Positions 32,317 to 51,700 of a DNA stretch of 64,000 bases are shown piece after piece. How positions within the stretch are numbered: the first letter of the stretch is position 1; each line of letters starts with the position of its first letter. The notes beneath the pieces were generated by a model that saw only the letters and a program-made list of their open reading frames with translations, was not told where the DNA came from and made no database searches. The position numbers and the translations under genes are program-made. This DNA is from Gerris lacustris (Eukaryota; Arthropoda; Insecta; Hemiptera; Gerridae): contig OX578282.1 of the NCBI GenBank assembly GCA_951217055.1, positions 70,399,092 through 70,463,091 of the forward strand, read 5' to 3'.

Positions 32317-32944
32317 ATGCTTCATAAAATATTTTATCTACGATTGTTACGAAATATAAACATTGTATCTCTGTTTAGATCTTATATATCTGTTTATATA
32401 TCTCTGTTTAGATGCGTAGAAAGTGATTCTTTACTTATTTGTATTCCATTGTGCATGCGCGTCTTATAATCCTGAAGAACTTTTTTACCACCCTAGGGCG
32501 GTAAAAAAGAAGAATTCTTCACCTTTACACACGATTAGCGAGTTTGTTTACATTTAACAAAAATAATTTGCTGTTTGTTTAATAAAAGTAACTGTTTATA
32601 TCGAGTTTATTGTAAAAATGAATGAGTGATTTAAGTGATTATGACGAATATGAGGAAAATAATACGACTCCAGAAATAATTAATTCGGCACAAAATACAA
32701 CTAATGAATTAATGTCATCTTTATCAAGAGAAATACAAACTTACATACAGCAAGTTTATTATTTTTTTCTGTATTTATTATTAAAATCTAACAATCATAG
32801 ATAAAGTACGGTATGCATCTCGTGCGAAAACAGCATTTTGCATTGCTCGTGTGGTTTTACTACCCTCGCTGTCGCTCGGGTGCAAACTCCACACTTGCAT
32901 GCAAAATGCTACTTTCCGCACTCGACGCGTAATGTACTATTATG
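32317..32944 (+). repeat. Dispersed 0.6-kb repeat, copy 1, with a small acidic ORF
   Basis: Matches 41774-42323 along its length. It contains GCATGCGCGTCT, an ATG at about 32622 opening MSDLSDYDEYEENNTTPE, and a hairpin made of AACAGCATTTTGCATTG and ATGCAAAATGC. This copy also has a palindromic insert (CTTTTTTACCACCCTAGGGC then GGTAAAAAAG, at about 32478-32508) that is absent from copy 2. The open frame ends after about 60 codons. It may be the captured start of some transposase or host gene; I do not recognise it. Confidence 0.65.
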
Positions 32945-33823
32945 AAGCGTTGTTTTTCCTTTCTTCCTAGAAAAATATTTGTGGAGGAATTGATGAAATG
33001 AGAACAATGTTTAAACATTTTTCTGTAACAGAATGTTATTAAGGTTAGATTATTAGCAATCTCGAATTAGAGAAACAGATATGACTTTGACTTATTCAGA
33101 ATTTTGAGATATCAAGTTTCGAGTTATCAATGTTTCACTGAATATTATCAATAATTTATAATCACAAACATGTGTGTGACAGTTAAGCCTTGTACATACC
33201 AAATAAAATTTTGTCACAGAAAAATGTTTTAAACATTTGTTCTCATTTCATTATTCGTTACATGACTGGGTTTTGAGCCCGAGGAGGCGTGGCCCTGATT
33301 TAGTGATAGCAGACAAGCTCATCTAATCCCCCCTTTGTATGGCCATATATAACAGATTAAGTGCTATTAGGGATGCTCTTCTCCTCATATCTCTATTAGA
33401 CCCAGTCTGGTTCCTTGCATTAGCATTATGTATAAACTACTTATATCAGAATCATTTGCATGAGCCAAAAATTATGACTGTATTCAAATTGGAACCAGAA
33501 AAAACTCAGGTTTTGGGAAAAGAAAGCATTACACTAAATAATTAGATGTATTGGACCATAAATGGTATAAGGGGCACTCACTCAGCGTTTACCCAGCATT
33601 GCCATATAAATGGCAACTATAGGACCATGGTAGCAACTATAGGACCATGGTAGTAGTGGGTTATTCTCAAATAAAGTGTCACTTTGCTGTCCGGAGGTTA
33701 CCGGAAGCTCTACGGAATTGAGTTTTTTTCCTATCTCAACCTACCAAGGATCATTGAGTTGGTATTAAAGCAGTGTACACTTTCAGCTATCAAATGTTAA
33801 AAATAAATAGTATATTATGTTAC
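32945..33823. other. No gene seen
   Basis: Intergenic AT-rich DNA. A 68-codon open frame from about 33339 has no splice or start support. A 20-bp direct repeat (TAGGACCATGGTAGCAACTA type) lies near 33620. Confidence 0.4.
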
Positions 33824-34322
33824 TAGGCTGTGAAGTGAGTTTTTTCTTTACCGCGGCAACTACATTTACTGTCGAGCGAAGCGAGACAGTAAATATTGCC
33901 AAGGTAAAGAAAAAACACTTCACAGTCGCGTAGCATATCCTATTTTTTCCGAGGTAGCAGACAATGAAAAATCATTAAATATTAATCACTAATCAATATA
34001 TAATAATAACAAATATTATTAAATAATTAAGACTTAAAAAAAGAAACCTTAAAAAGAGGTTACACTATAAGAAAAGATAAATAAAATGCATTGACATCTA
34101 GCGGATTTTAATCGTACTAGAAGCATTTCTACACAGACTGCAGCGCTACTAACGGAAGTTTTGACAACTACTCGCCGGAAAAAAAAATCTTTTAGTTCCT
34201 AGGACGTAAAAGATTTTTTTCTTTACAGCTAGGAGTAATGAAAAGATTTTTTAAGTCCACGTAATGAAAAAATGGATTTTAGCTATGTTTTTTAGGCTCT
34301 AAAGTTACTATTTCACAGCCTA
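33824..34322. mobile_element. MITE with TAGGCTGTGAA termini
   Basis: Left TAGGCTGTGAAGTGAG and right TATTTCACAGCCTA are inverted. A second, internal hairpin next to the left end pairs TTTTTTCTTTACCGCGGCAA with TTGCCAAGGTAAAGAAAAAA. No coding sequence. Confidence 0.6.
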
Positions 34323-35538
34323 CCACGGAAAAAATTATTTTTCTTGGAAAAATTAACAAAAGTTGCTGTCCGGAGGCCATTTCTAAAATTTGCAGTGACA
34401 ATTTTTGTTAAATAATATGAACTTGAAAAATTAGGGCAGGGACCTAACTTTCATATTACTTATGTAGATGACGTAATAAGGTGCAAATATTTTTTTAGAC
34501 ACATCGATTTTTCATTAATGGAGATAAAGTGTGTGTCCGGAACTTTCCAGAATAAGAGTCACGGGAGTGACAATTTGGACGGAAGGTGACATGAGAAAGG
34601 GTCTTTTGTTATTAGCGGGGTGGGGAGAAAGGGAACAGCTCTCATATACATGTGAGAAGCCATCAGCATCCTCCGAGCCCGGTGACGGAAGTACTTATTT
34701 TTTTATGGTCGGCTATTCATTGTCACTATGGTGCGTATTTTAATGATAGGTCACGGTAGTGGCGTGTAATTTAATACATAGAAAAAAAATAAAATGATAT
34801 TTTCGAACTGAGTTTCATATAGCTTTTGCATGGCTAGTAAACATACAGTTGTCTGTTTTTTTCTAGGTTCACTTACGTTCTCAATATTTTATTTCTTCTA
34901 TTGAAATGTCTCACGAGTGACAGTTCACGCGAGTGACAATTTGCATTGAGCATGTTAACTAGTGACTATCCCTAGTAAAATATACCAAATATAGAGTAAA
35001 AACACCGCTGTCTATGCTTGTGGGTAGTTCCAACCTATCATTAAAAAACTTATGATTTTATGGTTTTTTTAATATGTCTTAAGTGTTACGTTGAATATGT
35101 ATAAAATTTTATAAATTGTGGTTAAAATGTACTAAATAAAGCTAATATTTGTTCAAACTAGTTCTAATAATATTATTTTCCCTACTTCTTTTTTCTCAAA
35201 TTAAAAAAATATCTTGTATAAAAAAACAAAATAATACTAATAATACAAAAGATAACGTAAATCGCATGATCAAAAGTCTGAGAATTAGTTTTTTCTTTAA
35301 GATTTTTAATTAAACATGAGTTTGAGCCCTGAAGAGCATTTACTTCAAGATCAGAGGTGCAAGAGATTGGGCATTGGATCCTGAGTAAAATGGGCTTAAT
35401 GTTGTTAGTTAAATTATTTTTAACAATACCTTTCTTAAGACTGCCCACAAAAAGTAAATTTTATTAATTATTTTGATGCTTTAGGGTACTCCGCATAAAA
35501 ACAACTAGTCTTATATAGTACTGACTTAAAAAAATAAA
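34323..35538. other. No gene seen; CACGGGAGTGACAATTTG motif copies
   Basis: Short repeats of the type CACG(G/C)GAGTGACA occur near 34560 and 34925. A 70-codon open frame at about 34531 overlaps one of them and has no support as a gene. Confidence 0.35.
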
Positions 35539-36780
35539 TCTATTTATATAAAATTAAAGTTTTGTCTGTACATTGGTCAGAATTGAAATTTTTTTGGATA
35601 CTTTTTCATTTTAGACATTCCAAAAACCGAATCCGGTCTTAACTTTTTTCGTGTATGTATGTGTGTCTATCGCCCCAGTCAGACTTTATAGGCGCAAAAC
35701 TGGCTAAATGAAACCGATTAATTTTTTTTCAGGTGTGAGCACAAACATGTTGCGCAATTTGTAGGCTTGGTTTCATCTAAAAATATTGAGTAGAACCAAA
35801 GTTATTAACAATTTTATAAAAAAAAGTATATAAAACATGACCTAAAAAAATAGGTTGACCCGCCGTAAACAAACCCCACAGACTCGCTATTATATTATTA
35901 CTTTCCTACTATTATTATATACTTCTAGACCACCTAGAGACTTGCGGTTTTTTGCGTTTGGTCGGAAATTGGCCTAAGCCCATTGAAAAAATCCGAAAAG
36001 TTAAAAAATATATCCCCCCCCCCTAAAAAATTAAAGATGGCGGACGCACTTTAAAGTTTTTTTAGAAGCTTATTGTGGCTAAACGGTAAGTTGTATCGAC
36101 AAGCTGATTGCGCCAGCGGTAACTAATTTTAAAAGATCTACAACTTTGGACCCATGACTTTTTGTCGTACCTTTATTGGTTCTACTTTAAATAGAGCTAA
36201 ATTTAATTTTTTGTAAAAAAAAATTGACTTTGAGCTCTTATGGCGTCCGCAATTGTTGACCGATTTAATTTCTGATTGGAATGCTTAAACCTCACACTAA
36301 TGCTCTTTAAATCAAATATTTATTATTTTATTAATTGTTCCTAGAACTAGAGTTATTAAATATTTGCTGGTGCAACTGCCGTATTGAATGAAGAGGCTGG
36401 TAATTAAATAATGCACCATCATTGTTGATGATTGTTCAATGACTTCCCAGTCTAATTAAAGCAGTCTAAGCAGTCCCAGTCTAATTAGCATTGTTAATTA
36501 TTACTATATTACTTAGTTTCTACTGGCTATTTTTAAAATATATAGATAGAATCCAAACTATGATTTGGAGAGTATTATATTCTTAATAATGGAATTAATG
36601 ATGTGTAATATAGTCCTGATTTTATTCCTAGAAGGCTTTGAAAACAAAAATATTTAGGAATTTTATTTAATTTGAATTTTTTAATTTAATTTAAATTTGC
36701 TAGGCCTATACATGATTATAGGAAACATAGCCACTAATACCTAGCATGAGCCCCGCGCGGAGCACTGGGTGAAAGCTAGT
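35539..36780 (+). mobile_element. Helitron-like non-autonomous element
   Basis: Begins TCTATTTATATAAAATTAAA then GTTTTGTCTGTACATTGG and ends CCCCGCGCGGAGCACTGGGT then GAAAGCTAGT. A TC start, a GC-rich palindrome (CCGCGCGG) shortly before a CTRRT end and no inverted repeats are Helitron hallmarks, and insect Helitrons commonly end in ...AGCTAGT. No Rep/helicase coding sequence remains. The base after CTAGT is C, not the usual T, which weakens the call. Confidence 0.5.
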
Positions 36781-38332
36781 CAATAATAATAATAAAACCA
36801 GCCCGTCACTCGCGTGACACCAAACCTGGGATTTTGAAAATTCGTAGAAAATCGGAAAATTGTTGAACTCACAAACCATATCACTTGTGCACTCTTATAT
36901 ACACACACAAAATTTATATGGGGTCCAAAGCTAGTTTTCATGAACTTGAATTTTTCGTTTGGTTCATTTTCCAGATTTCCAATGTGACAGTTTATTTGAG
37001 AATGACCCTAGTAATTATGGACAAGGGAAATGCGTGTGGGCCCCCGGTGCCCCTAAATCCAAGAAAAACATAAAACTAGTATATTTGTACCAATGTCGAT
37101 GGGGGCCCCTTTAGAGCATAATAAAATCTAACTTGGAATTATACTTCTATACCATTGTCAGGGGGGCCCCATTCATTATGTATATACATACAAAGTTTAA
37201 AAATAAGGTTTTTAATGCAACTTGCCAGCTACAAAACAACTTAATTATTATTTTTTTTTTTTACCCCATCTTAGTTAAACTTCAAAATTCGTCCCCACCA
37301 ACCTTATTTTTTCTGTAAGGACAAATTTACCCTCAGAAATCCTGAAAACTCATCTTTTTTCACTTAAATTTTCAAAAATTCTCCGGGTGAGAACCCCCTG
37401 CTGTTATTGGCCGTTATACAGCCCAGATGCTAACTTGCCCAGGGGCCCAAGAATCCTCTCAACGGCCCTGCTAGCGGTTCGGCTGATTAAGCAATCATAG
37501 GAAGCACTAAAGTTTAAAGTTCTTATTTTGGGCCATAAAACCATAATCTGCTTTTTAAAGAATAAATTACAAGCAACTGTTTTTTCTCATTTTCATGTTG
37601 TACTGAGTACTTTTTTAACGAAATAAGTTGCTTATAAGGTATACTTTTAATAAATGTCTCAAAATAAGAATTTTTTTTCCTAGAGTTGATAACTCAAATT
37701 CTTAAACTTTAGTGCTTTATAGAGGCAAAATAATGCCGAGAGTAAAAAGTTCGTGGTTTGAGCCATATAATCTAAAATCCAGTCTTTAAAATATGTCTTC
37801 CTGTTCACTTATTTCAAGTGCTTTTGCGGAGCACTTAAGTACTCTAAGCTCTTAAAATGTTTCTGTTGGCGCATTTCAAGTTAACATAGAACCGCGCAAA
37901 CTGCATCAGTATGCAGTAGTTCCGGAGATATTTAGTGATTAGTGTTAGGTCCGACACGCTGCATATGCATATAATATAGGAGATATATATTTTTTTTTTT
38001 TTTTGTTTTTCTTTAAGTATAAAATAATGTTTTTGTTGCAATGTCTTAAAAACTTAATGTGTTCTAAAAGATTAGAAGACAAAAATACCTCCTTCGAAGG
38101 GGGCTTCAAAAAAAATCTTGCACAAGGGCCTCAGCGGGTATAGTTACATCTCTGCCACATAGTGTACTTCAAGAGAGTTTGACTTATTTCCAAGAATCAA
38201 AAACTGTTCATAACTCGTAAACATCTGATTTTTGGAGAAATGTTTATAAAATACTTTGTTACTTGCCTCGGGTGAGTGGAATAATAGCTCAAAGTTTGAC
38301 CAAACATTTTAAATCACCTTCGTGTAAACATA
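36781..38332. other. No gene seen; repeat-like intergenic DNA
   Basis: Starts with an AATAAT microsatellite. GGGGGCCCC-rich patches near 37040-37160 and GGGGCCCAAGAATCC near 37440 look like eroded transposon DNA. Open frames here are short and lack splice or start support. Confidence 0.35.
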
Positions 38333-38634
38333 AGGTTTGTTCCAACCACACTTCAAACTAGTTTGAAACTGTCCGACGCTTGCGCTTCGGACCAAAATTG
38401 CACACCTGTTGCTAATGCGCATGCGTCGGACAGTTTCAAACTAGTTTGAAACTGTCCGACGCTTGCGCTTCGGACCAAAATTGCACACCTGTTGCTAATG
38501 CGCATGCGTCGGACAGTTTCAAACTAGTTTGAAACTGTCCGACGCTTGTGCTTCGGACCAAAATTGCACACCTGTTGCTAATGCGCATGCGTCGGAGAGT
38601 TTCAAACTAATTTAAAGTGTGGTCGGAACAAACC
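38333..38634. mobile_element. AGGTTTGTTCCAACCAC-family MITE with three 83-bp core units
   Basis: Terminal AGGTTTGTTCCAACCACAC and GTGTGGTCGGAACAAACCT. The core TTCAAACTAGTTTGAAACTG then TCCGACGC starts at 38352, 38435 and 38518 (83-bp period). Each unit can fold through TCCGACGC and GCGTCGGA. The minimal copy at 12994-13110 has one unit, so the core was amplified inside the element. Confidence 0.8.
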
Positions 38635-38705
38635 TATAATATAAGAGAAAGTAAAAAGGTTTTGGGTAAATAAAACCAAAGAAAAAACAATCAAATAATA
38701 CAAGT

Positions 38706-38711
38706 TTTATT
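38706..38711 (-). terminator. SERP1: Candidate poly(A) signal for SERP1
   Basis: Minus-strand AATAAA about 680 nt beyond the distal SERP1 stop codon, at the end of an AT-rich stretch that reads as a 3' UTR. Other AATAAA words occur between, so earlier cleavage is possible. Confidence 0.35.
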
Positions 38712-39386
38712 ATTTTTAACTCTTTTTTTTTTTGTCCAAAATCTTTTCACAGGCTAAACTTGGAATGACTCCATAAGTATTTTGAAAGAATGATCCCAAA
38801 CATTAATCTCCCAACTCCACGCAGACAAACAACATCAGGGAGCCCAAACAAAATAATCGACAAAAAATAATCATAAAATCTTACAATAATAATTATAAAA
38901 ATATAAATAAAAAAATATCATATAAGAATAAAATTTTACAAAACAAAACAAAAAAAAATATATATAAATAATAATCCCCCCCCAAAGAAAAGGCTGAGCG
39001 TCAGAGGCCACTGTTTAGCCTCTTAAATAAACCCGCCCTAAGAATGTTAACAGTAAATATATACATCGACATTTTCATCTCCCTCCTTATCTATACATAA
39101 ATAATTACATATTGATTTAAAAAAACAAATAAAACAAATCTCAAACAAAAATTGAGTAAATTAAAAAAAAAAAAAAAATGTATAAAAACTACACAAAAAA
39201 ATCTCAACAATCAGGTAAGAAAGAAGGAAAAAAACGGGCAAAATATCTTATAGATAAGTTGTTAAAAAATAATAGAAAAAAGATTCAACGTAAATGCATG
39301 ATTTGTTGATATAAAGTCGTATATAAATGTACAAAATATGGTGCGCACTTTGGTATTGTGCAAGATGGGTCGACGCTGCTGCGGGG

Positions 39387-48195
<8,809 letters not shown>

Positions 48196-48650
48196 GGTGT
48201 TACGGCTAGGAGACTGCGGCACGTAAAGAACTAACAGAACCGATGTCGACCACAAGCCACACGATATCTCCGGCCAAATCACTAATAATAATAAACACTT
48301 GCCAGCTCGGCCTTTTTGACGTTTTCACACAGGACCGGGCCTGCCAACCTTACACCACGGACCACCCTAGGGAGGGTAAGGACGTGGCAACACTGGTCTG
48401 ACAGCTACGCTTCCCCCTCCCGTCCTCCGTGCCCCCGCTCTACCGTATAGATTTTAAACGAGGTTATTCCAGCGTTTATCTGATAATGTCGATTTAATTG
48501 CTCCGACTTTTCGATTCGAGGGTAAACACGATAAATATGCGATTTAACTATGTGGGAAAAGCGATTGTCTCGGTTATGTAATTAGTCGGGATGCCGTATC
48601 TGTGAAGAGCGCCGTGCGAATCAGTGCGAGATTTGAGCTCGGTCGAGAGG
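48196..48650. promoter_or_regulatory. Bidirectional promoter region between SERP1 and TMEM135
   Basis: 455 bp separate the two divergent start codons. The sequence is GC-richer than the surroundings, with several CG dinucleotides and no clear TATA box in either direction. It must hold both 5' UTRs and at least one promoter. Sharing of elements is inferred from the spacing. Confidence 0.55.
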
Positions 48651-48797
48651 ATGGCCGTCTTTAGCAGGTTTCGAACCATCGACACGACATGTTCGGATTA
48701 TTTTCACCCTTACGACCCGAGCTGTGTCAACACCACAGTCGACCTGACCAAGGATGCCGTCTTAGAATCCTTCAGGATCTACTGCATGGCCTACCTG
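48651..48797 (+). CDS. TMEM135: TMEM135 exon 1 (coding part)
   Basis: MAVFSRFRTIDTTCSDYFHP, then DPSCVNTTVDLTKDAVLESF and RIYCMAYL; donor CCTG|GTAAGT, phase 0, 49 codons. His/Cys positions (HPYDPSC) match HTWHPSC of the vertebrate protein. Confidence 0.92.
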
Positions 48798-51700
48798 GTA
48801 AGTCCCTCTGTTTACCTTTCACATATCCGACCTGTTATCAATTTCCGCTCGTTCTAAGCCATCCTTCGCTCTGCCAACAAATATTGACCTCGTCCGCTTG
48901 ATTTTTAATCATTCCTGCTCATTTAATTGTTATAAATGTTAGTTTACGTTATGAAATAACGCTCTATGTTGTACATGATTCTTGTGAGATACTCGGTGTT
49001 ATTTTTGTTCATGTGAAGAATTGGAATTCGTGAATGGTTTGATAAAACACAAATCTACAAACTCCTATATCCCTTCAAACTATTATGAATAGTGCTGAAT
49101 GCCACTTTCAGTCATAAAGCCGTTAAGCCAAAAAGTTTGTTTCTTCCACTAATTATTGTTTATCACTTTAATGAGCCCAGACTATTCATGAGATAACAGC
49201 TTGTCAAACAGTGCTTAAATTATTATCGATCATCCTTCAACATATTTCGGTTGAATGAAATATTTAATACGTATATTCGACGAGATTAATGTATTATTTT
49301 ATCGTTTGAAGCATATTTTTTACTCTAACTCCGAGATTTTAAAAATTATCTATGTTTTTTCTTGTAAAAAAAGTCATTGTAATCACAATTATATGTACTA
49401 GCATGAATCATTTGATGGGAAATTTTCTCAGCTTTAATTTATGTCCTGTACATTGTTTTCATAAGTTGCATATTTATTGAGTAAAATTGCAAAAAAACTT
49501 AAAAAAAAAAAAAAAGTTTTTGGGAAAATCAATATTCTAAACGGACAAATTATAAATTTTTAATTTTGGTAAATAAATTTAAATAATTTAACACTGTTGG
49601 AAAGCTTGGAAAATATATTGTAGGATTTACACAAATTGGTACCTACTATTTAAAAGGGAAATTGACATTTTTTTTAGTAATTTTAAAAACCCTGATTTTT
49701 GTGTCCAATATACTTTGTCTTAAGGCCTATTTACACTTTGATTAATGCTGATTTACACGTATTAAGTTATTAAGTAATTAACCAAATTTTTTACTAAATT
49801 TTAAGTGAATTAATGAATGTAAACAATGAATTTAGTTATAAGTTGCAAGTTAAAATTTAGTGTGCAAGTAGATAAGTAGAATAGAATTTGGTCTATTTTT
49901 CGGTTTAGTAGGTGGGCGTGGCTAATCACTGGACATGCACAATTTAGTCAAATGTGCAAGTAAGGCCGGGCCTCGCTTACAGATCCGTAGATCTTTGTGT
50001 ATATATATTATTTAGAAACATTTGATTGGGTTAGAAATGTTATATGGGACAACATTTCGAAGCGAACTAAAGAGCTTAACTAAATATTAAGTGAAAAGCG
50101 TGTAAACACTTACTAAAAATTAATTCACTTAAAATTTAGTTAAATACTTAACTAAATATTCTAAATACTCCCACTTGATTGATTCACAGATATTAATATC
50201 TGTGAATCAATCAAGTGGGAGTGTTTAGTAAAAACACTAAACCCATTTGGACATCATGTGTTAGTGTAAGTGTTAAGTAATTTTTAAGCAAATTTTCACT
50301 AAACACTTGCACTCACACTTGCACTAATCAAAGTGTAAATGGGCCTTTAAAATTAAGTCTAATAATTTCTACTTTAAAAAGTATAGACATACATTATCCG
50401 ATGGGATATTTCCTCGGCTTTAAATTTTTTCCCATATATTTTTCATAAGTTACATTTCAGTTTAGTTAAACAGCAAAAACTAAAACAAGAAAATCTCTAT
50501 GGTAGCTATTAGTCTGTGGGTAAACCTCGATTTTAACTGCAAATATCTCAAAAACTAATAAGAGTTGTCAAGAAAATCATAAGGACCTTTTTTGTTGGCT
50601 ATATTACGACCTTGAATATTACGTAGAGTGACGCTTTTGGTAAACCTCATATTTTTCTAGAGATTTAAGAATGATCCAATAATTAGGCCTATATTCTAAA
50701 TGGAGGCCGTAATTTCCCTCGGAATTTTTGTGATTTTTTAACCCTTAGTGGCAAGGCTATAGTGGACAAACAATGAGGCACGGGCGGTGTACTATATGCG
50801 CCAATTTATTTTTCAAACCATAAATGGGTCAAATCCAGATTATTTAGATTGCGTTTTGGAAATGTTGAACTAAAAAGTCAATTAATAACATAACTATGTT
50901 ATTTCTCAATTATATCTTTAATTATAAAAATAAAAATTACTTTAAAAAATCAGTAGTTATTACTCCTTCAGAGTTCTGACTTAGTATCAGGCTTTTGAAC
51001 TTAATTAATTATTATTAGGTGTCAAAGTCCTAAGATAACTCCTCACGTCCATCATCCTAATCCGACAACTCATGCAAAACTGAAAAGTATTGATTGGAAG
51101 GCATAATTTCTCTACCGAACATGGTGGCATGGGCGCTTATACAGTGCGCTAAGGCAAATAAACATGGCAAAACAATGCAGAACAAAGCAATAATCAAAGC
51201 AGACTGTTTCGTTCATTTTGAGGGTCTCTAGTGGTTGGGTAGAGTGAGAGTTTATTATTCTCGCATGGTGAATCTGTGATTTACAGAAACTTTTTTTACT
51301 CGTGGCACACTTATTGCGCCAGCATCGTGCTCTAAGGGTTAAATGTTCATCTCAAGCATCAATATACAATCGTGCCAAATACAAAACATTTCCAATTCAG
51401 TTCTGCAATTTGTTTCCACAAATCCATCGCTTACATTTAGCATCGTGAACATTTTTTTTCTTTATTGATCAAGAAAAGTGATGCGATAATGTGCAGATGA
51501 TAATGGTCTGTCTGTCTGTAGGTTGGGTTGATTGCTCGGAAACGAGTGCCGTCTAGAAGAGACCTGCAGAGAACGTTGGCCGGAGTGCTGCAATCTTCCT
51601 TGTTCCTCACAACCAACGCTTATGGCTTTTCCTTCTTCATCTGCTTTCTCAGGTACCAAATTCAACTTTACGAGTACAGTAATCTAATCCCTTTATATAC

